The notes under the pieces: generated by a model
What the model saw: only the letters and a program-made list of their open reading frames with translations
The model's database searches: none
What the model was told of the DNA's origin: nothing
Position numbers and translations under genes: made by a program
In this document: positions 35,935 through 46,259 of the stretch, piece after piece
How positions within the stretch are numbered: position 1 is the stretch's first letter
How the letters are laid out: each line of letters starts with the position of its first letter
Assembly: GCF_028912405.1 (NCBI RefSeq)
Contig: NZ_JAKELO010000002.1
Coordinates: 1,187,276-1,251,275, forward strand
Origin: Methanogenium marinum
GTDB taxonomy: Archaea; Halobacteriota; Methanomicrobia; Methanomicrobiales; Methanomicrobiaceae
DNA: 64,000 bases
Reading direction: 5' to 3'

Positions 35935-37261
35935 GGCGACCACCTACCACTGCGTTTCTCAGAAGAATATGCGGTGCTCCGTCGGTGACGGGCACACTCT
36001 GCCCACCCTTTCCACAGTATCCCGGTGTCATCTTCCGGTCAGTCCCACAGAGAGCAATATTGTGCATCGTTGAGAGAATGTCTCCTGATAGTGACACATC
36101 CCGCACCATGCCAAGCTTTTCACCATTTTGAATCAGGTATCCATATTCGGCATTGAACTGAAAGACGCCCCTGCCCGGATCCACCTGTCCGCCACGGGAG
36201 CCCTTGAGAAGAATTCCGTTTTTACAGCCTTCCAGAATTTCGTCCATTGTGGAGTCCCCGTTTTCAATGAATGTATTTGACATCCGGACGATAGGGGAAG
36301 AACTCCCCTCTGCACGGGCGTGGCCCGCAACACCATCGCCCACCGCAGCAAGTGTTTCACGGCTGTGTAGGTAGTTTTTCAACACCCCGTCCCGGATAAT
36401 CTCGGTACGCGTTACGGCACTGCCCTCGGCATCAACCGGCATAAACCCGAATTCAGGAAGGGTGGGATCATCGACGATGGTCACAACGTTGTTTGCAATC
36501 TGCTGTCCTATCATGCCTTTTATCACAGATACTCCCTCTTTCACAAGGTCCCCCTCACTTGCATGACCGATTGCCTCATGGGCAAAGACTCCTGCGAGTT
36601 CCTGGTCAAGGATGGCATTCATGGTGCCGCCCCGTGCCGGTGCCGCGTCCAGAAGCAGGAGAGCACGTTCGGCGGCTTCCCTGCCTTTCTCCTCTTTGTG
36701 GCGCATGTTCAGCCCGGTAATGGCATGCTCACTCTCCCGTGCCATCTGCATCTCACCACCTCTGCCTGCAACCGCAAGAATGGAGTAGCCTGACCGAAGG
36801 GATTCATACCGGTATTCATTCCCGGAGGAGTTCATGAACCACACCGTTCCCTCAGACTCGATATACCGGGCACGGGTGTTCACAATTCCCGGTATCCGGG
36901 CGGCAGACTCAATGGAGGACAGAATTTCAGTCTTCTCCTCTAAAGATACTTCACGCGGATCCTCTTTTATTGCGGGAACCGGTAGAACACCGGTCTTTAC
37001 ATCAGCGAGTTCCACCCGTTCTCCCGTCACTTTCGAGAGAGAAAGGGCTTCTGCTACCGCCTGCATCAGGCCACTCTGTCCGGCTTCAGAGAAGTTGTCT
37101 ATCGCAACCATGCCCCACCCGGTGGCACCGAGTGCACGGACAATAGCCGTATCGGCAAATGACTGTCCCGCGGCCTCAATGGTCCCGTTTTCTATATCAA
37201 TATGGGTGGACGTCCCTGCCAGATGGCGGACATCATAATATCGTGGTTCTTCTGTTGCCAT
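35927..37261 (-). CDS. tldD: TldD-like metalloprotease
   Basis: A 444-residue TldD-type protein. The zinc site HEAIGH (in AGVFAHEAIGHASEGDLV) and the later block GGQVDPGRGVFQFNAEYGYLI are conserved, so it is probably the catalytic half of the TldD/TldE protease. The ATG at 37261 (MATEEPRYYDV) is the likely start; the frame continues upstream without a ribosome binding site. It is the first gene of the tldD-pmbA-bofA operon. Confidence 0.88.
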   Translation of the reverse strand: MATEEPRYYDVRHLAGTSTHIDIENGTIEAAGQSFADTAIVRALGATGWGMVAIDNFSEAGQSGLMQAVAEALSLSKVTGERVELADVKTGVLPVPAIKEDPREVSLEEKTEILSSIESAARIPGIVNTRARYIESEGTVWFMNSSGNEYRYESLRSGYSILAVAGRGGEMQMARESEHAITGLNMRHKEEKGREAAERALLLLDAAPARGGTMNAILDQELAGVFAHEAIGHASEGDLVKEGVSVIKGMIGQQIANNVVTIVDDPTLPEFGFMPVDAEGSAVTRTEIIRDGVLKNYLHSRETLAAVGDGVAGHARAEGSSSPIVRMSNTFIENGDSTMDEILEGCKNGILLKGSRGGQVDPGRGVFQFNAEYGYLIQNGEKLGMVRDVSLSGDILSTMHNIALCGTDRKMTPGYCGKGGQSVPVTDGAPHILLRNAVVGGRHA

Positions 37262-37394
37262 TGAATAAAACCTGCTGGAGCATGTACGCACCTGCATTTA
37301 AAAAAAGATATGGGAAATGGTTCGGAAAAATGAGACTGTGTGTAAATATTCGGGAAGGGGAAAATACGCAAAAAATGGGGATCACCTGCAGTGA

Positions 37395-39422
37395 TTACAC
37401 ACTGACAGGTTTGGGAGCGGGCTTGTCAGCAAAAGCCTTCGCCCGGCGGGATGACATCTCTTTTATCTTCGCGATGAAGTCTTCCTTGCGCTCAAATACC
37501 AGAGCGTGCTCAAGGACTTCTTCAATGGTTGTGACAGGAACAATTTCAACCATCTTCGCATACCGCTCTTCAATGACGACGTCATCAAGGTTTGACTGCG
37601 GGATGATGACCTTCTTGATACCGGCCTTTGCTGCTGCCTCAATCTTGTAGGTCACCCCACCTATCGGAAGCACATTGCCGCGGACGGAAAGCGATCCCGT
37701 CATGGCAACGTCCTGGCGGACGGGAATGTTCTCGATTGCACTGATGATAGCGGTTGCAACCGTCACCGAGGCAGAGTCACCCTCCACACCATTGTAGGTG
37801 CCAAGGAACTGAACATGGACATCCATGTTCCGTATGTCTTTGCCGGTGAAATTCTTGATGATGGCACTGACGTTCTTGATGGATTCCTGTGCAATCTCCT
37901 TTAAGAGACCGGTTGCAATCACCTGGCCGGTGGCACCCTGGGTAGGAGTCACTTCAGCCATAATCGGGAGCACCGACCCGGAGTCACTGCCCATCACCGC
38001 AAGACCGTTCACGCGGCCCACGAGCGCACCCTCGACCACCGTGAGATCATATTCAAGGGACCGGCGGATGTACTCGTCAGAGACCTGATCCTCGATGGAC
38101 CGGGCCATGCTCTTTGCGTCCAGCACATGTTTTGCGGTGGCAATCTCCGCTCCTTCCTGCCGGGCCAGATCGCCCGCCACACGGATGAGACCACCCATGT
38201 CACGCAGTTTGAGGGTAAGATGACCCTTCCGGTTGGACCGGCGACGTGCCTCAAGCAGGAGCTCTTCAATAGCCTCGTGGTCAAAGTGCGGAATTTTACC
38301 GTCGTTTTTGACTTCCTGGGCGATGAAACGGATGAACTTGTCGCGGTTCTCCGGCGTATCAAGCATCGTCTCCTGCATATAGACCTCATATCCGTAGCCA
38401 CGGATACGGGACCGGAGTGCCGGATGCATCCCCTGCACACCGTCCATATTACCCGCTGCAACCATCACAAACCGACATGGAACCGGCTCTGTGCGGACCA
38501 TTGCCCCACTAGAGCGTTCACTCTGCCCGGTGATGGGGAACTCCCCTTCCTGCAGTGCGGTCAGAAGACTCTGCTGGGAGTGGGGAGTGAGGGTGTTAAT
38601 TTCATCGATAAAGAGCACACCCTTGTGCGCCTTGTGAATGCCACCGGCTTCAACACGGTCGTGGGCCGGTGTCTCCAGCCCGCCGGACTGGAACGGGTCG
38701 TGGCGGACGTCACCTAAGAGGGCACCTGCATGGGAACCGGTGCCGTCGATGAAGGGTGCGATGGAGTCAGGCTTGGTGGAGACAAGGAGTTTGGGGACCA
38801 TTGCCTCCTCTTTTGGCCGTGAATACTGCATCGCCATGAATATGAATGCTGCTGCAATGATACCAAACAGAAGCTGCCCGGAGATCAGAGCATAGCCCAT
38901 GATACCGAATATCAGAAGCAGAATAAGCGTGCTTCTGGTCTTGGTGCGCTTCATGGCCTCCTGCTTGTGGGCACCCACGATCTCCTTCCCTTTGCCGGAC
39001 GGAACCGTCCGGACCACAGGTTCATTGGGATCTTCTGAATTTGGGTAGATGAGGATGTCCTGCATCTCTTCTTTTGGGAGAAGTTCTGCCATCGCCTTTG
39101 CGAGCATCGATTTACCGGTTCCCGGTATTCCAATCATCAGGACATGACGGCGCTGGATGGCTGCCTTGCGCATCACCTCAACCGCGTGTTCCTGTCCAAT
39201 CACCTGATCAATCAGGGATTCAGGGACAGATATCTCACCCGAATTTGCCACTTCAGAGAGTGGCACGGGATTCTCTTCCAGGGAATCACTCCCCGCGCTT
39301 TCAGTTTTTTCTGCATCGGTGTCCAGCCCCTCCGGTGAATCGGGGGCGGCCGTTGGAACCGTGTCCGGTGCAATGACGGGGTCCTCTGGTATCGTATCTT
39401 GAGAAATGTTTGAATCAGTCAT
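37395..39422 (-). CDS. lonB: Membrane-bound archaeal Lon protease
   Basis: A 675-residue LonB, the ATP-dependent protease of the archaeal membrane. After an acidic tail of about 70 residues comes the AAA+ domain with Walker [12 protein letters not shown]. It is interrupted by two membrane helices ([20 protein letters not shown] and the following span), then continues to Walker B ([10 protein letters not shown]) and the C-terminal Ser-Lys protease domain (catalytic Ser in [10 protein letters not shown], Lys in [12 protein letters not shown]...KKVIIP). The ATG at 39422 (MTDSNISQ) is preferred. It is divergent from prs. Confidence 0.95.
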   Translation of the reverse strand: MTDSNISQDTIPEDPVIAPDTVPTAAPDSPEGLDTDAEKTESAGSDSLEENPVPLSEVANSGEISVPESLIDQVIGQEHAVEVMRKAAIQRRHVLMIGIPGTGKSMLAKAMAELLPKEEMQDILIYPNSEDPNEPVVRTVPSGKGKEIVGAHKQEAMKRTKTRSTLILLLIFGIMGYALISGQLLFGIIAAAFIFMAMQYSRPKEEAMVPKLLVSTKPDSIAPFIDGTGSHAGALLGDVRHDPFQSGGLETPAHDRVEAGGIHKAHKGVLFIDEINTLTPHSQQSLLTALQEGEFPITGQSERSSGAMVRTEPVPCRFVMVAAGNMDGVQGMHPALRSRIRGYGYEVYMQETMLDTPENRDKFIRFIAQEVKNDGKIPHFDHEAIEELLLEARRRSNRKGHLTLKLRDMGGLIRVAGDLARQEGAEIATAKHVLDAKSMARSIEDQVSDEYIRRSLEYDLTVVEGALVGRVNGLAVMGSDSGSVLPIMAEVTPTQGATGQVIATGLLKEIAQESIKNVSAIIKNFTGKDIRNMDVHVQFLGTYNGVEGDSASVTVATAIISAIENIPVRQDVAMTGSLSVRGNVLPIGGVTYKIEAAAKAGIKKVIIPQSNLDDVVIEERYAKMVEIVPVTTIEEVLEHALVFERKEDFIAKIKEMSSRRAKAFADKPAPKPVSV

Positions 39423-39507
39423 ATCGTATCCGGACCTCACTTTCGACCGGTAGTGCTTTAGTAATCTATTTTGATACTTTAAGTACTTTCTAATACGGGT
39501 AATCCAG

Positions 39508-40353
39508 ATGAAGGTCGCATGTACAGAAAAATCCCAGATTCTGGGCTCAAAAGTTGCAAAAACACTTGGTTTGCCACTTGTTTATTCACAGTTCAAAGCT
39601 TTTCCGGACGGAGAATTATACCTCAAAACAGGGGCTCTGGACGGAGAAACGCTGCTTGTATCAAGCACCGCTGACAATCAGTCTTTGGTCCAGCTTTTGC
39701 TGATGATCGATGCCTGTGACAGAAGTGAGATCACCCTTGTCCTTCCTTATATGGGATATGCACGGCAGGACAAGCGATTCAATGACGGAGAACCGATAAG
39801 CAGCCGGGCAGTTGCACGGGCACTCTCCGCGGGTGTTTCCCGGGTCATTACGATTAATATCCACGAACCCTCGGTACTCTCCCACTTCCGGGCACCGGCT
39901 ATAGATATCACTCTCGCACCGGAGATGGCACGGTGGGTTGCATCCCTTGGATGTGACGAACCCATCATCCTTGCACCGGACAAAGGGGCAGTGATATTCG
40001 CATCAGAAATAGCAAAACACGGCGGATGGGAATACGACCATCTCTCAAAGACCCGCCTCTCGGGTGAGGAGGTCAGGATTGCACCGTCGTCTGTTGACGC
40101 AAAGGGACGTGACATCGTCATCACCGATGACATCATCTCAACGGGAGGAACCCTTGCCACCGCAGCAGGAATGCTGAAAGACGGCGGGGCACGGTCCGTC
40201 CATGCTGCCTGTGTGCACGGGGTCTTTGCCTCCGGCGGGTTTGCCCGCCTCGCAGCAGCAGGTCTTGCATCGATTGCTGCCTCTGACACCATTGAATCCG
40301 CAGCATCATCCTACACAGCAGCAGGGATGATTGCTGAAGCAATGCGGGAATAA
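39508..40353 (+). CDS. prs: Ribose-phosphate pyrophosphokinase
   Basis: A 281-residue enzyme making phosphoribosyl pyrophosphate from ribose 5-phosphate and ATP for nucleotide, His and methanopterin synthesis. The PRPP-binding loop is [17 protein letters not shown], and the N-terminal FPDGELYLK and [12 protein letters not shown] segments match the family. It is shorter than bacterial enzymes, as usual in Euryarchaeota. It overlaps nob1 by one base (TAATG) and is followed by a PRPP-binding regulator, a sensible grouping. Confidence 0.95.
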   Translation: MKVACTEKSQILGSKVAKTLGLPLVYSQFKAFPDGELYLKTGALDGETLLVSSTADNQSLVQLLLMIDACDRSEITLVLPYMGYARQDKRFNDGEPISSRAVARALSAGVSRVITINIHEPSVLSHFRAPAIDITLAPEMARWVASLGCDEPIILAPDKGAVIFASEIAKHGGWEYDHLSKTRLSGEEVRIAPSSVDAKGRDIVITDDIISTGGTLATAAGMLKDGGARSVHAACVHGVFASGGFARLAAAGLASIAASDTIESAASSYTAAGMIAEAMRE

Positions 40354-40847
40354 TGGACGAAAAAGGAGACGAAGAGAACAAACGGGTGGTGCTCGATGCA
40401 TCCGTTTTTTTTGCAGAAGTACCGGTAGATGGGGATATCTATACCACCCCGGATGTTCTGGACGAGATAAAGACCCAGACGGCCCGGATGCGTCTCGCAT
40501 TGCTTGAAGAACAGGGTCTCCGTGTCCATGCACCTGGCCCTGAGGCGCTGGCAGAGGTATCTGAGGCCGCCCGGAAAACCGGGGACCTTACCGTCCTCTC
40601 AGAGACAGACACCGGCATTCTCGCCCTCGCCGTTGAACTCAACGCAGCAGTCATGACCGACGACTTTGCAGTGCAGAACACAGCACAGCGTCTGAAAATC
40701 CCGGTTATTCCTATTCTGCAGCGGCGGGCGAAAAAACGAACATGGAAATACCGCTGCACCGGATGCGGACGTTTCTGGTCCGCCCCGGGCGAATGCCAGA
40801 TATGTGGTGCAGAGATCCGTCGTGCAAAGTCCGGAAAAAAGTATTAG
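40353..40847 (+). CDS. nob1: Nob1-like rRNA-processing endonuclease
   Basis: A 164-residue protein with an N-terminal PIN nuclease domain (VVLDASVFF; acidic residues in the E-T-D-T-G and MTDDFAVQN segments) and a C-terminal zinc ribbon (C-x2-C in RCTGCGRF and C-x2-C in CQICG). This is the archaeal Nob1 layout; Nob1 matures the 3' end of 16S rRNA. It starts inside the prs stop codon region and is followed 27 bases later by the gfcR-like gene. Confidence 0.9.
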   Translation: MDEKGDEENKRVVLDASVFFAEVPVDGDIYTTPDVLDEIKTQTARMRLALLEEQGLRVHAPGPEALAEVSEAARKTGDLTVLSETDTGILALAVELNAAVMTDDFAVQNTAQRLKIPVIPILQRRAKKRTWKYRCTGCGRFWSAPGECQICGAEIRRAKSGKKY

Positions 40848-40874
40848 ACACATCTCGCCGAACATATACTCACG

Positions 40875-41495
40875 ATGTCTTCTCTTGACGAACTTATTGA
40901 AAAGGCAAAACTGCTCCTTGCCGAGGGTCACAGCCCCAGCCAGATTGCAGATGAACTCTCTCTCTCAATGGAGACGGTGACCTGGCTTTTAACCCAACAA
41001 AAGGATACCGAGGCACCGAAGGATATCCATATCAACTGGACAACTGTCGGCGGAAATGCGGATATGCTCCGTGACGCGGCGCTGCTCCTTCTCAAGCGGT
41101 ATTACTATGGTGAAGCAGACGCACGGGACTGCGAACTTACCGAGGTACCGGCACCGGAACTGGTTGTGGGAGTCGCCCACTCAGGTATTCCCCTTGCCAC
41201 AATCATTGCCGCAGAAGAAGGTGCACAGTTTACCATGTACCACCCCAAAAAGCACGCTCAGGGCACCGACCCCATTGGGTCCATCTCCGGCAACTTCGCA
41301 CAGGTGCAGGGCAGACACTGCCTCGTCATAGATGATGTCATCACCTCCGGCAACACGATGAAAGATATCATCAGCCACCTCAGAAACCACGGGGCAGTGC
41401 CGGAAGCAGTCTGTGTTCTCTTCAATAAGAAGAATATTAAAGAGATAGACGGCGTCCCGGTATTCAGCCTGTTCCAGGTCTCACGAATCGACTGA
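40875..41495 (+). CDS. gfcR: GfcR-like HTH/phosphoribosyltransferase regulator
   Basis: A 206-residue fusion of an N-terminal helix-turn-helix (LLAEGHSPSQIADELSLSME, residues 14-40) with a PyrE-like phosphoribosyltransferase domain carrying the PRPP motif CLVIDDVITSGNTMKDI. Proteins of this type are annotated as orotate phosphoribosyltransferase-like and act as DNA-binding regulators in haloarchaea (GfcR, glycolysis). Here it is linked to prs, so it could sense PRPP or nucleotides. Whether it has any transferase activity cannot be judged. Confidence 0.88.
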   Translation: MSSLDELIEKAKLLLAEGHSPSQIADELSLSMETVTWLLTQQKDTEAPKDIHINWTTVGGNADMLRDAALLLLKRYYYGEADARDCELTEVPAPELVVGVAHSGIPLATIIAAEEGAQFTMYHPKKHAQGTDPIGSISGNFAQVQGRHCLVIDDVITSGNTMKDIISHLRNHGAVPEAVCVLFNKKNIKEIDGVPVFSLFQVSRID

Positions 41496-41598
41496 ACCGC
41501 AGAGAAAATCGAAACCCAGAGAAGTGCCACATGGCACACCATCTTTTTTGTGTTTCTTTTGGAGAAAAATTGTCCCTCACACCACGCCATGCAGGACC

Positions 41599-42759
41599 TT
41601 ATCTCGCTTCATACGGCGCTGCAGGGCCTGCAACCCTGTCAGCGGCAGGCAGAGGGCCGGAAGATCGCCGAATAATTTCCGCAGCAAACGGCCTTCCGTC
41701 AAGAAAAATGCCAGTCTCATTGTTGATGAGGGCACGCTGATACTCTTCTGACTCCTGGTAATACGCAAAGGCACGGTGCACTTGGTTCATCAGGTAGAGC
41801 TCCGGCAGTTTTTTCACCGCCCCTCCAATCGTCAGATCACGGCATACCGGGCAGTCACAGAAACGAGAGAGCCTTTGCCCCTCCCCATAGCGTTCCTCCA
41901 GTTTTCCAAAGGAAAACGTACTATAATCACAAGGGGCAAAGTAGTGGATTCTTTTGGCGAATTCAACCTCTTTCGGCCCATCCATCCGGGAGATGATGCC
42001 TGTGAAATAGTCCCTGACGGTATTGCTCAGAGCAATGGTATTGACGGTATCCACCCCGAACCAGTTGATGAGCATCCCCAGGGTCCCCTTGTTTTGCACC
42101 TCACGATACTGGAGAGGGACAGAGAATGCATGCACCCAGACATCCTGCTTTTTTAGCATCTTTTTAACCTGATAGAGAAGGGGTTTGTCGAACCGGCGGC
42201 AGTCAATGCCAATACCCCCCAGCTGTGGCAGATAGTGCTCAAGCATCAGAAGATCTTCAGGTGTCCGGGCAATACCCATCAGAGGTACCTCACTCCAGGT
42301 ATTCTGCTGCCACTCCAGAGCAGCCAACACTGATTGTTCATACGTCTGCGTATCACTGAACACATGGGGAATCTCAATTACACCCACACCCGCCCGGTAC
42401 TGGAGACGAAGCAGGTCAACAAATGTTTCCTTATTCAGCCCGGCAACGTCAGTAAAGAAGTTGAAATGAAGCATTTTTGCCGGCGACTGCATCCGGTTTA
42501 TCTTTTCACAGGCAGCTTCCTCCATTGCCTCTTTTTCATCCGGGTGCAGACGGATGCGCTCGACATCAGAACGCTGCATCCAGAGATCATATTCACCAAT
42601 ACAGGTGTTGTGGCATCGTGAATCACCCGAAAAACCCACCATCTCATGACAGACATCGTCTGACGCCACATACGCAGGAGTCATAACGTGATTACCCCCA
42701 ATGTCCAGCACCCCCTGCCGACCATTGGCGTCATCCACTTCAACAACAAACGATGACAT
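41599..42759 (-). CDS. tRNA-guanine transglycosylase-like protein
   Basis: A 386-residue protein related to TGT enzymes. The opening (FVVEVDDANGRQGVL ... MTPAYV) matches the N-terminal strands of archaeosine tRNA-ribosyltransferases, and the C-terminal C-x-C-x2-C (FCDCPVCRD) with a later His (MNQVHRAF) matches their zinc site. The catalytic DSGGFQ region could not be found, so it may be an inactive or re-purposed relative. I place the start at 42759 because the upstream paralogue aligns there (MSSFVVEV against MSQFVVEV). It is the downstream and only intact copy of a decaying tandem set. Confidence 0.65.
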   Translation of the reverse strand: MSSFVVEVDDANGRQGVLDIGGNHVMTPAYVASDDVCHEMVGFSGDSRCHNTCIGEYDLWMQRSDVERIRLHPDEKEAMEEAACEKINRMQSPAKMLHFNFFTDVAGLNKETFVDLLRLQYRAGVGVIEIPHVFSDTQTYEQSVLAALEWQQNTWSEVPLMGIARTPEDLLMLEHYLPQLGGIGIDCRRFDKPLLYQVKKMLKKQDVWVHAFSVPLQYREVQNKGTLGMLINWFGVDTVNTIALSNTVRDYFTGIISRMDGPKEVEFAKRIHYFAPCDYSTFSFGKLEERYGEGQRLSRFCDCPVCRDLTIGGAVKKLPELYLMNQVHRAFAYYQESEEYQRALINNETGIFLDGRPFAAEIIRRSSGPLPAADRVAGPAAPYEAR

Positions 42760-42889
42760 CAAACCAAACATATATTAACATAATACTTAAATTATCCCTA
42801 TTTATTGGCAAAAAAAGGATAGATATTAATATAACATACATAAAATACGTTTTTCGAGAAACGGACCAGTAAAAGAGTGAGAGAAGAAC

Positions 42890-43744
42890 TACATTCGTCT
42901 CAGGCAACTCCGGACAGGTGCAGATCGGGAGCGATTCTTCTTCACAAATTCAACCATTCCTGTTTCCCGTTACGGGAAAGGGTGCCGGGAAGTACTGCAT
43001 GACCCGATCACTCATAGTAAAGGAACTAACGGTATCCACCCCAAACCAGTTGATGAACTTCCTAAGGTTTCCCGGATTCATTATTTCTGAATACCTGAGG
43101 GGAGCAGAGAATGCATGCACCCAGACATTCTGCTGTTTTAGTCTTTTCCGAACCTGATAGAGAAGCTGTTTGTCGAACCGGCGGCAGTCAATCCCAATGC
43201 CACCCAACTGTGGCAGGTACTGTTCCAGCATCAGAAGATCAGAGGCAGTTCTGGCAATACCCATGAGTGGTGTTTCACAACCGGCATTTTGGTGCCACTT
43301 CAGAGCACACTGCACAGCCCGCTCATACGCCGGTGTATCACAGAACACACGGGGAATCTCAATCACACTGGCATTTGCCCGGCACTGGAGAGAGAGAAGG
43401 TCAATCAGGCTCTCCTTCTGTAAAACCTGTACATCGGAGAAAACGTTGAAATGCAGCAGTCTGGCAGGAGACTGCATCCCGTCCATCCGTCCACAGGCGG
43501 CAGCCTCCATCATCTCTTTTTCTTCCGGATGCAGGCGGAAACGCTCAATATCTGATCGCTGAAACCAGAGATCACATTCACAAGCGCCGCTGCTACGGAA
43601 TCGGGCATCATCCGGTATTTCCCCAACCATATGACATGCCTCGTCTGAAGGTACATATGCTGGCGTCATGATGTGAATTCCTCCAAAGTCCAGCATCCCC
43701 CGCCGGCCGTTAGCATCATTCACTTCAACAACAAATTGGGACAT
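42890..43744 (-). pseudogene. Frameshifted second TGT-like copy
   Basis: The frame 42950-43744 encodes 264 residues highly similar to the first two thirds of the gene at 41599-42759, including QLGGIGIDCRRFDKQLLYQV and INWFGVDTVSSF. It then leaves register: the shifted frame downstream still shows VEFVKKNRSRSAPVRSC, matching VEFAKRIHYFAPCDYS of the intact copy, to about 42890. The zinc-binding end is missing. It is a broken paralogue, although the long N-terminal part could still be expressed. Confidence 0.75.
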
Positions 43745-44017
43745 ATACAGAATATTTATTCACCAATGTCAAATAATTTTCCAAAACAATTCCAATAAAT
43801 AAATCTAAAATGATTGACATATATTGAGGACTGTTCCGGAGAAAAAAAGGAACATACCAAGAAAATATGCGAAAGGCTCCAAATCCAACACCTTCGCAGA
43901 GGCGCCGGGCAGGCACACTACAAAATAGAAAAGAAGACGCATCCTGTCCATACCACTCACAGACAGAGCAACCCCCATATTTCTTTCATTCTGGATACAG
44001 AAGACAGAAACGCCCGT

Positions 44018-44209
44018 AATATGACCAACAGAAACACGGGAGTATTCACCGGCACTGCTGCCGCCCAACCGGTCACCATTCGTAATTTGCCCTGCAATAT
44101 GAAACATCACGTCTAAAGGGAGATATGCCAGTGTCATGACCCGGCGTTCCTGAATGTCCGGCATCCCCTTCCGGGCACCGGCATAATTAACTTCACCAAA
44201 AGATAAAGC
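44018..44209 (-). pseudogene. Third, N-terminal TGT-like remnant
   Basis: Within a longer minus-strand frame, about 64 codons read EVNYAGARKGMPDIQERRVM then TLAYLPLDVMFHIAGQITNG. These align with the first 60 residues of the two TGT-like copies (EVNDANGRRGMLDFGGIHIM, TPAYVPSDEACHMVGEI). Beyond this there is no resemblance. It is the oldest-looking member of the array, next to the thermosome promoter. Confidence 0.55.
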
Positions 44210-44341
44210 GCAGAATTTCTCTGTAATACAACAAAACGACAAATGATATCGACTTAATTAACAAAAAAAAAACATCCTGATGGTAGTTATACCAAATCCG
44301 TACCTCCGGAAAAAGCAAAAATTCCCCAAAACAAACACAAC

Positions 44342-44351
44342 GTATATATAG
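44342..44351 (+). promoter_or_regulatory. Thermosome promoter TATA box
   Basis: A strong box (gtatatatag) lies 45 bases before the ATG at 44396. Downstream is AAGGAG, a good ribosome binding site. This fits a highly expressed chaperonin gene. Confidence 0.6.
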
Positions 44352-44395
44352 AATTGCAAATCCAGTTTTATTACGCTTTAAGGAGAATCTGCATT

Positions 44396-45988
44396 ATGTT
44401 AGCGGGACAACAAGTAGTTATATTACGGGACAACGTAGACCGCATTGGCGGCAACGAAGCCCAGAGATCCAATATTATGGCGGCGAAGGCAATCGCTGAA
44501 GCCGTGCGCACAACCCTCGGCCCACGGGGAATGGACAAGATGATGGTCTCACAGGCAGGTGGAGATGTGGTCATCACCAATGACGGTGCTACCATTCTTC
44601 ACGAGATGGCAGTAGAACACCCGGCAGCAAAACTTGTCATCGAAGTTGCCGAGACACAGGACAATGAAGTCGGCGACGGTACCACCACCGCAACCATCTT
44701 CATCGGCAATCTGATGGAACAGGCAGAAGCCCTCCTCAAACGGAATATCCACCCGACGATCATCGCAAACGGATACCGTCTCGGGATGCAGAAGGCACTG
44801 GAAGTCATTGACGAACAGGCCATCAAAACCAACGGTGAAGATCGCGACATACTCATAAAGGTCGCAGGAACCGCGGTTACCGGCAAGTCCATCGAAGATG
44901 CCAAAGATATCATCACCAGCATCGTCGTTGATGCTGTACTGACTGTCGCCCAGAAGGACAAAAGCGGTAAGTACAGAGTCGACGAGGACGATGTCCAGAT
45001 CAAGACCATGGTCGGCGACAGCATGGAAGATGCGGAATTGCTCAAAGGATTCCTCCTTGACAAGACCCGTGTTCAGGCCTCCATGCCAAAGCGGCTCGAA
45101 GGAGCAAAGATTGCTATGCTTTCCCAGCCTCTTGCGGTGACAAAGACCCAGGTGAAATCCAAGATTAAGATCACCTCCTCAGAACAGATGGGAGCCTTCA
45201 GCGAACAGGAGAACGAGACCCTCCGCAGCCTCGCAGAAGAGGTCGTCGCATCCGGTGCAAACACCCTCTTCTGCCAGAAGGGCATTGCAGACGCAGTCCA
45301 GTTCTACCTCGCAAAGGCAAATATCATCGCCATTCAGGACGTCCCCGATTCTGACATGAAGAAACTCGCCCGTGCGGTCGGTGCAACAATCGTCAACAAG
45401 CCCGAAGACCTGAACGAAGATATGCTCGGCGAAGCGGGCCTCATCGAAGAGATGAAGGACATCACCATCACCAAGATCACCGAGTGCAAGAATCCGGCAA
45501 CCGTGAGCATCCTTCTGAAAGGCACCTCACAGATCTTCGTCGATGAACTCGAACGCGGCGTCTATGACGCTGTCCGTGTCGTGATGGACGCACTTGAGGA
45601 CGGAGAATTCGTTGTCGGTGGCGCTGCCATTGACACAGAACTGATGATGAAGATCAGTGAATTTGCTGCAACCCAGGAAGGCAGAACCCAGCTTGCCATC
45701 GAAGCCTTCTCACGGATGTTTGAAGTTATCCCATACACCCTCGCAGAGAACTCAGGCTTTGACCAGATCGACAAGATGGTCGCCCTCAAGGCAGCACATG
45801 CAGCTGGCCAGAATCATGCTGGTCTGAATGTCTTCACCGGTGAGATTGTGGATATGTTTGCAGAAGGCGTCATTGAACCCGCCCGCGTAAAGAGGCAGGC
45901 AATCATGTCAGCAACCGAGACTGCTGCACTCATCATCCGTGTCGATGACATGATGATCTCAAAGAACGCATCCCAGATGGGAATGTAA
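44396..45988 (+). CDS. thsA: Thermosome subunit (group II chaperonin)
   Basis: A 530-residue ATP-driven protein-folding chaperonin. The start [19 protein letters not shown] and the family motifs [28 protein letters not shown] and [13 protein letters not shown] are all present, as is the C-terminal [20 protein letters not shown]. It ends in ASQMGM instead of the usual longer Gly/Met tail. It is monocistronic, with a T-rich terminator region after the stop. I reject the 14-codon-longer frame at 44354. Confidence 0.96.
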   Translation: MLAGQQVVILRDNVDRIGGNEAQRSNIMAAKAIAEAVRTTLGPRGMDKMMVSQAGGDVVITNDGATILHEMAVEHPAAKLVIEVAETQDNEVGDGTTTATIFIGNLMEQAEALLKRNIHPTIIANGYRLGMQKALEVIDEQAIKTNGEDRDILIKVAGTAVTGKSIEDAKDIITSIVVDAVLTVAQKDKSGKYRVDEDDVQIKTMVGDSMEDAELLKGFLLDKTRVQASMPKRLEGAKIAMLSQPLAVTKTQVKSKIKITSSEQMGAFSEQENETLRSLAEEVVASGANTLFCQKGIADAVQFYLAKANIIAIQDVPDSDMKKLARAVGATIVNKPEDLNEDMLGEAGLIEEMKDITITKITECKNPATVSILLKGTSQIFVDELERGVYDAVRVVMDALEDGEFVVGGAAIDTELMMKISEFAATQEGRTQLAIEAFSRMFEVIPYTLAENSGFDQIDKMVALKAAHAAGQNHAGLNVFTGEIVDMFAEGVIEPARVKRQAIMSATETAALIIRVDDMMISKNASQMGM

Positions 45989-46259
45989 AATACCAACAAC
46001 CCATTTTCTATTTTTTTCCTGCAAATAGAAGCTCGTTTTTCAGTTATCGGAATAAATTATCCAGATCTGTTTCCGCGCACCTGATTAGATAATAATGAAC
46101 CACGGGCCCCCATCATATTTTAGGGATTCGAATAAGACAAGATGAATCCAGCCACAAAAATGGCATTCTAGCGACATTGTGAACAAATTTTGCCAAAAAA
46201 GGAAGAACTGGCAGGATGGCAATGATAAATAATGATGAATTCTCAATCTTCACACATAG

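Noticed and set aside
43814-44116. 100-codon plus-strand frame upstream of the thermosome
   Set aside because: It overlaps the TGT-like remnant on the other strand and has no coding features of its own.
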